Positions 38,001 to 44,319 of a stretch of 54,381 nucleotides of DNA are shown one piece after another. The notes beneath the pieces were generated by a model, which made no database searches, was not told the origin of the DNA, and saw only the letters and a list, made by a program, of their open reading frames with translations. Numbering within the stretch: the first letter of the stretch is position 1; each line of letters starts with the position of its first letter. Source of the DNA: Chloroflexota bacterium (GTDB lineage: Bacteria; Chloroflexota; Dehalococcoidia; Lucifugimonadales; UBA3495); contig JAPOQH010000071.1 of NCBI GenBank assembly GCA_026710825.1, positions 1 through 54,381 on the forward strand. The letters are read 5' to 3'. Made by a program: the position numbers and the translations under genes.

Positions 38001-41000
38001 TATCCAGCGTTTCAGTAGGCGACCGGGTGGTTGCGTTGGCATTTGGAACCTTCGGGTCGGAAGCGGTCATGCGCGAGGAAATGGTTGCCCTGGCGCCCCC
38101 GAACATACCTGCCAGCGCTTTGGCAACAATGCCCACCGTGTTCGTGTCCGCTGCGCTGTCCTATGATTTCGCCGGTCTGGAGCCTGGCGAACGGGTCTTG
38201 ATTCACGCCGGAGCCGGCGGTGTGGGCCTGGCGGCCATTCAGATGGCGCAAGCAGCGGGGGCGGAGGTATTCGCCACTGCCAGCGCCCCCAAGCAGGCAT
38301 ATCTCCGGTCGTTGGGCGTGAAGCACGTCTTCAACAGCCGTAATACGAGATTCGGACAGGAAATCCTGGAGGCCACTGGCGGCCAGGGTGTTGACGTCGT
38401 GCTCAACAGCCTGACCGGAGACGGCTTTATCGAGGCCAGCCTGTCTTGTCTGACCCGCGGAGGACGGTTCGTCGAGTTGGCCAGAGAGGGCATCTACAGC
38501 GAGGAGGAAATGGCCGCGGCCCGTCCCGACGTGGGGTATCACATCCTCAAGTTGGACCTTCTCAAAGAGCATTACCCGGCTGAACCGGGAGACGCCCTGC
38601 GCAGGGTCATGGCAGCCCTGGCCGCGGGGGAACTGGCCCCGCTGATTCACAGCCGATGGCCGATGGCCGAGGCGGGACCGGCGATGAAATTCATGCGCGC
38701 CGCCCGGCACATCGGGAAGATTGTCCTCACCACATCGCCATTGGAAACGGGACGCTTGCGCGAGGACCGGACTTACCTGGTAACTGGCGGCCTCGGCGGA
38801 ATTGGCTGCACGCTGGCTGGGTGGCTGGCCGAGCGAGGCGCCGGCACCATCGTGTTGAACGGACGAAGAGATCCGGACCCGGAAACCGCGGCCGCCATCG
38901 AGGCGTTGCGCGATCAGGGCGCAACGATAGCGGTCGAATTGGCCGACGTAACCGACCAGGCTGCGGTGGACGCCATGCTCGAGCGCATGGACGCAACGCT
39001 GCCGCCCCTGGCCGGCATAATCCACAGCGTGGGCGTCCTGTCGGACGCAGCGTTGACCAATCAGAGTTGGCAGAGTTTTGAGAGCGTATTGTGGCCCAAG
39101 ATGTTGGGTGCCTGGCACCTGCATAGAGCCACCCTTCACCGCGACCTGGACATGTTCGTGCTGTTCTCCAGCGTAGCCGGAGTGATGGGCAACGCAGGAC
39201 AGGCCAACCACGCGGCGGCCAACGCGTTCCTGGACCAACTCGCCGGCCATCGCCGAGCCGTTGGACTGGCCGGTCAGTCGGTGGCGTGGGGCGCGTGGTC
39301 CGGACTCGGGGAAGCGGAGGAACAGCGCGAGCGCATCGCGCGACAACTTGAAGCCGGCGGCACGGGTTGGTTAACACCACAGCAGGGTCTGAGAGCCCTG
39401 GAATCGTTGGTGCGTCAGGACGCCGCGACCGGAATGGTGGCAGCGGTGGATTGGCCAACGTTCTCCGCCAACCGCGATGACATTCCTCCGTTCCTGGAGG
39501 AACTGATCGCCACGCCCGCAACCAATACGGACAACGCTGCGGATGAGTCCGACGATCTGCTGGCACAGTTGCGGACCCCGCAACGAAATGACGCGCAGAG
39601 CACGCTGGCCACCTTACTGCAAAGGGAATTGCAGGCGGTGATGCGACTGCCCACACTGCCCGCGTCGTCGGTGGGATTCTTCGACCTGGGCATGGATTCA
39701 CTGATGGCGGTGGAGTTAAGAAACCGGCTCAACCGTGCCTTCGCCGGTGAGTACGTGGTCTCCAACACCGCCGTGTTCGACTATCCTGACATCACCGCGC
39801 TGGCTCGCCACCTGGCGGAAGAGCTGGGCCAACTTGGCGGCGGCCTGGAGACACCGACGGCCGAGTCGGCGGTTGCAGAACGTCCCCAGACTGTCGTCAA
39901 CGACGACGGCATAGCCATCGTGGGAATGGCCTGCCGCTTCCCTCGCGCGAAAAATCTTGCCGAATACTGGAAGTTGTTGGAATCGGGAACTGATGCGGTT
40001 ACCGACGGGCGTCAAGAGGGCGGGCCCTGGGATGGAGCCGTGGGCGACCCGGCCGCCGAGGAGTTGATCAATCGACGAGGCGCGTTCGTTGACGCCATCG
40101 AGTGGTTCGATTCCCGGTTCTTCCGCATTTCGCCGATAGAAGCGAGACTGATGGACCCTCGGCAGCGCATGATGCTGGAAACCAGTTGGGAAGCCCTCGA
40201 AGATGCCGGCATCGATCCTGCGGGATTGAGAGGAAGCTACACCGGGGTGTACGCCGGCGTCGGCGGCAGCGAATACCGCGATCTTATCGGGGCCAGCGGC
40301 AGGTCGGACAGCTATCTGGGCACCACGGCAAGCGTGACCGCCGGACGGGTTGCATTCGCTCTGGGTTTGGAAGGCCCGGCAATGCCCATCGACATGGCTT
40401 GTGCATCCTCTCTGGCGGCGGTGCACCAGGCTGCCTCCGCCTTGCGCAAGGGGGAAGTCAACCTGGCGTTGGCTGGCGGCGTGCATGTGGTCCTATCCTC
40501 ATCGGTTTCCGGTTTCATGATGGAAGCCGGGATGCTGTCCCCCACCGGGCAATGCCGCCCCTTCGACGCGGACGCCGACGGCTATGTGCGCGGTGAAGGC
40601 TGTGGAATCGTGGTTTTGAAGCGGTTGAGTGATGCCCTGGAGGATGGCGACCGTATATGGGGCGTGATCAGAGGAACCGCGGTCAACCAGAACGGGGCCA
40701 GCGCGGCGCTGACCGTCCCCAATGGCCCCGCCCAGGAACGCGTGATGGAGACCGCCCTCAATCAAGCTGGCCTGCTCGGAGCGGACGTAGATTATCTGGA
40801 AGTCCACGCGGTGGGTTCCAAACTGGCCGACGCCATCGAATTGCGCGCCGTTGGCGCCGTGTATGGCAAAGGGCGCGCCGCTGACCGTCCGTTGTTGACT
40901 GGCACGGTAAAGGCCAACATCGGTCATCTCGAAGCGGCGGCCGGAATCGCCGGCCTGATCAAGACCGCGCTGGCTATGAAGCAAGGGGTGATTCCCAGAC

Positions 41001-42181
41001 AGGTGAACTTTGAGAACCCCAACCCCGAAGTAGATTGGCAACAGCTGCCGGTGGAGGTTCCCCGTGAGTCCGTGGGTTGGCCGGCCCGTCCTGACCGGGC
41101 GCCCCGCGCCGCGGTGAGCGCGTTCGGGATTTCCGGTGCGAACGCCCATCTGGTGCTAGAAGGCTACCAGGGAGACGTCGAAGACGCCAATGCCACTGCC
41201 GATATCGAATCGTTTGCCGGCGCGGCAATGCAGGTGCCAATCTCCTTGCCTGCGTCGGTAGCCGATGCGCCACCCGCCGAGTCAACGTCAGTGGCTCGCA
41301 GGGTGCGTTTGCTGCCACTCTCCGCCAAGACGGATAGCGCGTTGCGGGACCTGGCGAAACAGTATTTGTCCCGGATTGACAGCCGTGCTTTCCAATCGTC
41401 CGGTGATGCCGACGAGTCCCGGCTCCTTGCCGACATGGCGAGGTCTGCTGGTCTCGGGCGGAGCCACTTCGCGCATCGCGCCGGGGTGGTGTTCACTGAT
41501 GCCGCTTCGCTGCGCCGGGGCCTGTTGGCCGTCGCCGGCACGGAACATACTCCTGAACCGCCGGAACCTCAACCGGCGGCCGGGGTCGTGTTCCGTTACA
41601 GGGGAGAAGGCAGCCAATGGGCCGGTATGGGCGCAGCGTTGTACGAGAGCGAGCCGGTGGCGCGAGCCATTCTCAACCTCTGCGAAGCGGTGGCGCTGGA
41701 ATACCGGGGCGCATCCCTGCTGGACGTGATGTTCGGGCGATCCCAAGGCGACCTCAACGATCCGTCATGGGCGCAGCCAGCAATCTATGCCCTGGAGTGC
41801 GCCGTCACCGCCCTGTGGTCGAGCCTGGGCATACGTCCCAACTCCGTAATCGGGGATGGCTGCGGGGCCCGGGCCGCGGCTCAGGCGCGTGGAGCTTTCA
41901 GCCTGGAGGACGGCATCCGCTTGGCCATGGACAACGCGCCGCTGCCGCCGGAGCAAAACCATCTCGACGATTCGGGAATAACCATCCCCGACCCCGGAGC
42001 GGATATGGTAATTGAAATCGGCCCGGGCACGGTCGAGGACGACGCCGGCTTTTTGAATGCGGTCGCGAAAGCGTACGAAGCCGGTTTGACGGTGTCTTTT
42101 GAAGGGCTGTTTGCCGGCGAGTCGCGACGCCGCATCGCAATCCCCGGCTACCAGTTCCAACGCAGACGGCACTGGATATAA
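32066..42181 (+). CDS. Type I polyketide synthase: KS-AT-DH-cMT-psiKR-ER-KR-ACP-KS-AT(relic)
   Basis: The protein has 3371 residues. KS1 has Cys203, His338 and His378. AT1 has Ser689 in GHSLGE and His796 in AFHS, a malonyl-CoA type. DH has H1002xxxG and D1175xxxQ. The C-methyltransferase motif EVGAGTG starts at 1505. A structural KR half is followed by ER (HAGAGGVG near 2047) and KR (GGLGGIG near 2241, Ser2369, Lys2345, but His2382 for Tyr). ACP has Ser2545 in GMDSL. KS2 keeps Cys2779, His2914 and His2954. The last 200 residues are a broken AT ending in the post-AT linker FQRRRHW. It would add and fully reduce alpha-methyl-branched units, with product unknown. There is no thioesterase domain. 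The start is backed by GAGGA 8 bases upstream. Confidence 0.95.
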   Translation: MNTIWHDDVSQSTPAAAGVSHGNGNHLGEPVAVIGMACRFPGANDVQAFWRLLAAGEHAINEGQPGSGIGRLGQLFRGATVQSEACRFAAFVDGVDRFDAEFFRISPVEAQYLDPQQRIMLETSWQALENAGIDPEGLRGSRTGVYGGISNNEYRGIILESSDTTDPAPSLYTVSGTSYNTAIGRVAFAMGLQGPAIALDTACSSSLVAVHQAVTGLQLGEANLALAGGVHTILSGRLLELRANAGMLAPDGRCKTFDASANGYVRGEGCGILVLKRLSEAEADGDRIWGIIRGTAINQDGASTGLTVPNQEAQEMVIQDALRRAGVSPSQVDYVEAHGTGTPVGDPIELEAMGAVYGRGRDPERPLLIGSVKTNFGHLESAAGVAGMMKVLLAMNQGVIPKHLNFRTPTPAVDWKRLPLSVTSETTDWPLVSHRAPLAGVSGFGWSGTNAHVVVEGYRPVETGSIRNELSRQRPPAGPRQRIDVSPVETDGSPDGETPRPRTMRLLPLSGKTDAAVGELASRYLAWLDARSAELASADSHNEPLLPDMAWTAGAGRSHFPCRVGITFRDSESLRGGLQRVAVGSVEPAARPASRVAFVYTGQGSQWPGMGQTLYETEPVVRSVLNRCETVIQEERGVSLLDVMFGRDGAAGDLNDTAWAQPAVYALECALTVLWRSVGVEPSVVIGHSLGEFGAAYAAGAFGLEEGLRCVAKRGALLASVPELGAMAAVFAPRDEVAAAVRAYNAESENAVLCIAVDNGIHQVISGSTADVQALSDRFEAKEVQVRPLRTNQAFHSPLVEPVLDQLERAYADVSIAPTTVALVSNVTGSRVGIGETLDGQYWRRHAREAVQFRSGMGALAQMGVDLVIEVGPNAVLGPLVSLAWPGVSDGNEAPPVLESLLRPLSGIVSPDFPDGFLDAVAGAYQAGLEISWTGLFAGEERSKIELPSYPFQRRRHWVDAPRRSRASSDHPLLGTRHESPRGEMFFETEMDASDPAWLSDHRVFGRVIMPGALYGAMAAAASLAEGSQAAAVEDFQLHSPMLFAADDSENGTAPSPRRVQAVISQSESGGPRSVEIFSKGESEEGWTLHAECKTSPGVRMGNAGRIDLDGLKSRLAAADPPGFYRARATNNIDLGAAFRTLTALWVGDAEAVGEVALPDSVEPNAIDLHPILLDGCLQVLSAARQSHGVQDGTTYLPFGWERLWFTERPPARLICHAQFREGVRDTSVDNASAALPETLSGDLRFYSPDGVEIGGLNGYTVKRATRASLLSATEGLQDLMYEVVWRDRPLAQGMPPADFLTGPMAVLSASPTFAQYLLSEGVGGDDRTALLEDLERLSWSYALVALESLGWQRTAGEYVEPEDVRQSLNVLDEHKRLFRRMLEMQARGGVLEERGEGFVVRVGRDDPMPDAMVGDTEEFATRMSDRYPHGSTEIGLFRRCAGALADVVTGNADPLTLLFSSGEPTAADLYMKAPVARSANRMLGDTIAALLTELPEGRDLRILEVGAGTGSATAAVLPELPAGRFHYVYTDISAGFFSETESRFGGGESSIEYRVLDIEKSPIEQGFDAHGYDLVIASNVLHATRYLHETLAHCRELLAPSGQLLALENLRGQGWLDLTFGQLDGWWRFADDYRPHHALAGPAIWNRALTDVGFEEVAVIGVDGSSPDNQPDRGVIMARGPAEVTEPAGVWVLAGDSSGVALQLAAELAARNQTVVVGGPHVPSGGISAKSADAIIETTVDMQERESWRALLENLPEGVPLSGIVHLAGLDGHGEDATTAELADDVRHAGASALALVQAASDTDAMPAQGIWFITRGGQVLEHEHFGQLSGAMLWGFGKVVTHEAPHLQPRMIDLDPNTAAPLADLVNELMYPDAETHLAYRLGLRQAARLVRAGAAPERLSIPEDARWFLEPDDGGALEGLQVLDTPEHPLESREVRVAVEAAGLNFWDVFRAIGIIDEGLLGGEVCGRVVEVGSEVSSVSVGDRVVALAFGTFGSEAVMREEMVALAPPNIPASALATMPTVFVSAALSYDFAGLEPGERVLIHAGAGGVGLAAIQMAQAAGAEVFATASAPKQAYLRSLGVKHVFNSRNTRFGQEILEATGGQGVDVVLNSLTGDGFIEASLSCLTRGGRFVELAREGIYSEEEMAAARPDVGYHILKLDLLKEHYPAEPGDALRRVMAALAAGELAPLIHSRWPMAEAGPAMKFMRAARHIGKIVLTTSPLETGRLREDRTYLVTGGLGGIGCTLAGWLAERGAGTIVLNGRRDPDPETAAAIEALRDQGATIAVELADVTDQAAVDAMLERMDATLPPLAGIIHSVGVLSDAALTNQSWQSFESVLWPKMLGAWHLHRATLHRDLDMFVLFSSVAGVMGNAGQANHAAANAFLDQLAGHRRAVGLAGQSVAWGAWSGLGEAEEQRERIARQLEAGGTGWLTPQQGLRALESLVRQDAATGMVAAVDWPTFSANRDDIPPFLEELIATPATNTDNAADESDDLLAQLRTPQRNDAQSTLATLLQRELQAVMRLPTLPASSVGFFDLGMDSLMAVELRNRLNRAFAGEYVVSNTAVFDYPDITALARHLAEELGQLGGGLETPTAESAVAERPQTVVNDDGIAIVGMACRFPRAKNLAEYWKLLESGTDAVTDGRQEGGPWDGAVGDPAAEELINRRGAFVDAIEWFDSRFFRISPIEARLMDPRQRMMLETSWEALEDAGIDPAGLRGSYTGVYAGVGGSEYRDLIGASGRSDSYLGTTASVTAGRVAFALGLEGPAMPIDMACASSLAAVHQAASALRKGEVNLALAGGVHVVLSSSVSGFMMEAGMLSPTGQCRPFDADADGYVRGEGCGIVVLKRLSDALEDGDRIWGVIRGTAVNQNGASAALTVPNGPAQERVMETALNQAGLLGADVDYLEVHAVGSKLADAIELRAVGAVYGKGRAADRPLLTGTVKANIGHLEAAAGIAGLIKTALAMKQGVIPRQVNFENPNPEVDWQQLPVEVPRESVGWPARPDRAPRAAVSAFGISGANAHLVLEGYQGDVEDANATADIESFAGAAMQVPISLPASVADAPPAESTSVARRVRLLPLSAKTDSALRDLAKQYLSRIDSRAFQSSGDADESRLLADMARSAGLGRSHFAHRAGVVFTDAASLRRGLLAVAGTEHTPEPPEPQPAAGVVFRYRGEGSQWAGMGAALYESEPVARAILNLCEAVALEYRGASLLDVMFGRSQGDLNDPSWAQPAIYALECAVTALWSSLGIRPNSVIGDGCGARAAAQARGAFSLEDGIRLAMDNAPLPPEQNHLDDSGITIPDPGADMVIEIGPGTVEDDAGFLNAVAKAYEAGLTVSFEGLFAGESRRRIAIPGYQFQRRRHWI
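32101..32122 (+). terminator. Perfect palindrome/attenuator-like hairpin inside the first codons of the PKS
   Basis: AACTCCCGCCG (32101-32111) and CGGCGGGAGTT (32112-32122) form a 22-bp perfect palindrome, which as a hairpin is a 9-bp GC-rich stem with a CGCG loop, followed by TCTC. It lies 35 bases after the ATG, in codons 12-19. The end sequence AACTCC...GGAGTT matches the terminator at 18735, so it could act as a transcriptional attenuator. Confidence 0.55.
35876..37060 (+). other. PKS C-methyltransferase region
   Basis: Residues about 1271-1665 are a cMT insert between DH and the structural KR. The N-terminal helical part (about 1330-1450) precedes LRILEVGAGTGSATAAVLPEL (SAM motif I) and YVYTDIS (Asp of motif II). 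YDLVIASNVLHATRYLHETL follows as motif post-I/II. These are the residues used to bind S-adenosylmethionine, so alpha-methylation of the growing chain is expected. Confidence 0.85.
38765..39520 (+). other. PKS ketoreductase domain with catalytic Tyr replaced by His
   Basis: The NADPH motif TGGLGGIG and Lys2345 are intact. VLFSSVAGVMGNAGQANHAAAN has Ser2369 and Asn2386, but the YxxxN Tyr is His2382 (codon CAC at 39209-39211). Such NH variants occur in some cyanobacterial and myxobacterial KRs as I recall, so activity cannot be excluded. Confidence 0.8.
39908..41170 (+). other. PKS second ketosynthase (KS2) with altered motifs
   Basis: Residues about 2615-3035. The catalytic Cys is in DMACASSL instead of DTACSSSL, and EAHGTGT reads EVHAVGS, with the His kept. 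KANIGHLE keeps the second His. The C-H-H triad is thus whole while the surroundings have drifted, so this KS may still act on an unusual partner. Confidence 0.8.
41579..42181 (+). other. PKS second acyltransferase, eroded remnant
   Basis: GHSLGE of AT1 reads GDGCGA, so the nucleophile Ser is Gly (residue 3265). Compared with AT1, about 129 residues including AFHS and then about 35 more residues are missing, both in frame. The flanks still match AT1 (SLLDVMFGR, QPAIYALEC, EGLFAGE, FQRRRHW). It cannot be an active AT. Confidence 0.85.
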
Positions 42182-42254
42182 CTCCGAGCGTCGTCGATTA
42201 TTCGCGCGCGCCCGGTCCGCTCATGGTGGGCACTCCCGGGTCCGCTCGTGGCGG
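42182..42254. repeat. Two imperfect tandem copies of a 20-base unit after the PKS
   Basis: CCCGGTCCGCTCATGGTGGG (42211-42230) and CCCGGGTCCGCTCGTGGCGG (42235-42254) are near-identical direct repeats. Nothing else is recognised here. Confidence 0.4.
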
Positions 42255-42340
42255 ATCGAACCACGTGCCGGCTATATGTTCAGGTATGTGTCCGGCCCCG
42301 CACATATATTGCTGTTGAGACAAACTGATGTCCCTGGCGT

Positions 42341-42369
42341 TTGACGCACCTGAACTTAGCCGATAGACT
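42341..42369 (+). promoter_or_regulatory. Promoter for the ACP-PPTase-hydrolase operon
   Basis: TTGACG (42341-42346) and TAGACT (42364-42369) are 17 bases apart. The leader is about 48 bases to the ACP start. This suggests the accessory genes have their own transcript besides read-through from the PKS. Confidence 0.5.
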
Positions 42370-42423
42370 AGAGTAGCTTTATAGAGCGATACTTATCAAC
42401 ACTAACATGGGAGACATAATTCA

Positions 42424-42666
42424 ATGCCATCAACAATTGAACGCCTGCAGACACTCGTCGTTGATAACCTGGAAGTGGACGGCAAACCAATCAGCACGCC
42501 GTTGGACATGAACTCAAGCCTCGTTGATATCGGTGTGTCCTCTATGGACATCGTTGCCTTCGCCAGAGTTGTTCAGCAAGAGTTCAACATGAAGTTCGAG
42601 GCTGCACAATGTACGGAACTGACCAGCCTGAACCAATTGGTTGAATTCCTGGACGCCAATAGCTGA
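42424..42666 (+). CDS. Free-standing acyl carrier protein
   Basis: This 80-residue acidic four-helix protein carries a phosphopantetheine site in DIGVSSMDIVAFARVV (Ser in VSSMD, where most ACPs have DSL). Length and fold match ACP/PCP. GGGAGA (42409-42414) lies 9 bases upstream of the ATG. It lies between the PKS and the PPTase, so it probably serves KS2, whose module has no carrier of its own. That pairing is inference. Confidence 0.87.
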   Translation: MPSTIERLQTLVVDNLEVDGKPISTPLDMNSSLVDIGVSSMDIVAFARVVQQEFNMKFEAAQCTELTSLNQLVEFLDANS

Positions 42667-42693
42667 CAATTCCGTCGCTCCAGGGGGCGACCG

Positions 42694-43425
42694 ATGCCAA
42701 TGCCTACTCCCGATGCACCACAATGGTGGAGCATGCTGCGAGAGATTGGCGCCCTGCAACTGATCCACGTCGATTTGACGCCTCACGCTTGCGTTGAGGC
42801 GTCAGCTTTTTCATGGCTCGATGAAAGCGAGCGCGCCCGATGGCGCAGGTTTGTTTACTCGGGGCCGCGCCGGCGATTTGCATTGTGTCGCGCGGCGCTC
42901 CGTTCAATCCTCTGTGCGCAATTGGGATGCGTCAACCCGCAGCTGAGTTTTGGTTACGCATGCCACGGCAAGCCGTTCGCGTTGATTGGGAATGACCGGG
43001 CGCCCGTCAGTTTCAACGTGAGCCACAGCGACAAACGGGGTTTGATTGTATACGCGTCTCAAGGACAGTTGGGAGTGGACGTTGAGGAATACGCCCCCCG
43101 ACGTGACATGGAACTGCTGATCGGCACGGTATTCGGCCCCAACGAACAGGCTCACCTCGCACTGACCCACGGCCGGAGCAAAATCCGGCTGTTTTATAAA
43201 CTCTGGACAATCAAAGAGGCCCTGATCAAGGCTGCCGGGTCGGGATTTTCGTGCGATGTGGCGCGCTTTGAAGTTCCTCCGGCCCTGCGCCACGGAATGA
43301 CGGGCGCTTTTGTTTTTCCACAGCGGCCGACGAAAGCATGGCAAGTAGAATATATCGGCAACGACGAATTCGCCGGCTCGGTCGCATACGAGATCAGTTC
43401 CGATGCCGGGGATATTGATGGCTGA
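42694..43425 (+). CDS. Sfp-type 4'-phosphopantetheinyl transferase
   Basis: This 243-residue two-lobed protein has the Sfp-family motifs: FNVSHSDKRG, LGVDVEEYAPRRD (Asp and Glu bind Mg) and FYKLWTIKEALIKAAGSGFS. It transfers the phosphopantetheine arm of CoA to carrier domains, here most likely the ACP in the PKS and the free ACP. AGGGGG is about 7 bases before the ATG. It starts 27 bases after the ACP stop and its own stop overlaps the hydrolase start. Confidence 0.94.
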   Translation: MPMPTPDAPQWWSMLREIGALQLIHVDLTPHACVEASAFSWLDESERARWRRFVYSGPRRRFALCRAALRSILCAQLGCVNPQLSFGYACHGKPFALIGNDRAPVSFNVSHSDKRGLIVYASQGQLGVDVEEYAPRRDMELLIGTVFGPNEQAHLALTHGRSKIRLFYKLWTIKEALIKAAGSGFSCDVARFEVPPALRHGMTGAFVFPQRPTKAWQVEYIGNDEFAGSVAYEISSDAGDIDG

Positions 43426-44319
43426 CGAAATCATTGGCGCCATCCCGGAGCCACTCTCCACCTGCGACGTGGCGGTTGACGATGAAACCGTCATCACGCT
43501 CCGGCGGCACGGGAATCCGTCGGGCCCTCGCCTGGTCCTGTGCCATGGCAACGGCCTGGCGATCGACCTGTACTACCCCTTCTGGTCGCTCCTGTTGGCA
43601 GATTTTGACCTGATTCTCTATGACCTCCGAAATCATGGGTGGAATTCCGTCAGTTCGCTGGGGAATCACACGCTGCCCGCACTGGTTGAGGACCATGACA
43701 AGGTTCTCGCCGCCATTGACGCTCATTACGGTATCAAACCCAAAGTTGGGGTGTTTCACTCCGTTTCCGCTCTGGTTACGCTACTGTCGCCCAACAAAGG
43801 CGACGATTTCCTGGCGCGCGTTTTGTTCGACCCCCCTTGTGTAAGCCGGGACGTGGGTACGTGGAATTTGAAGCCGCGGCGACGCGCCTGGCTTCAATCA
43901 CCCGACGTCGGACGCCACGGTTTGAAACCAGGGAAGAACTGGCGTCGGTTCTCCCGTACTTTCCGCCTTTCCGGCGCGCGGTCCCCATGATCGGTGAACT
44001 CTTCGCTCGGACAATCCTACGTGAAAATGATGCCGGCGACGGATACGTGCTTCGTTGCCCTCGAGAATACGAGGCGCAAATCATGGAATATGCCAGCACT
44101 TTTGCCGTGCTGGTGGATTTCGATGCGGTACTCTGCCCGACCAAGGTTATCGGGGCGGATCCGACGCTGCCCTTCTCTTATTTGCCCAGTCTGGATCTCA
44201 GCGACGTTACAACGGTAGGCTATGATTTTCTGCCCGATGCCACCCACCTTCTGCAACTGGAACAGCCGGACCAATGCGTCGAGCTACTGCGCGAGTTTCT
44301 TGAACCCATCGCAGGCTAG
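43418..44319 (+). pseudogene. Alpha/beta hydrolase broken by a frameshift in a C run
   Basis: The first part reads LVLCHGNGLAIDLYYPFW, LYDLRNHGWNS and VFHSVSALVTLL, an alpha/beta hydrolase with nucleophile Ser in HSVSA. After the run C6 at 43831-43836 the frame breaks and the homologous protein continues in another frame with YVEFEAAATRLASITRR, VDFDAVLCPTKVIGADP and DATHLLQLEQP (catalytic His). Adding one C restores a single protein of about 300 residues. It may release or edit polyketide chains. ATG 43418 (after GGGG) overlaps the PPTase stop. The break could be real or a sequencing error. Confidence 0.78.

Noticed and set aside
38012..39346. Long open frame on the minus strand opposite the PKS (444 residues)
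   Set aside because: It is the antisense shadow of the ER/KR region of the PKS in high-GC DNA and has no family pattern or ribosome-binding site.
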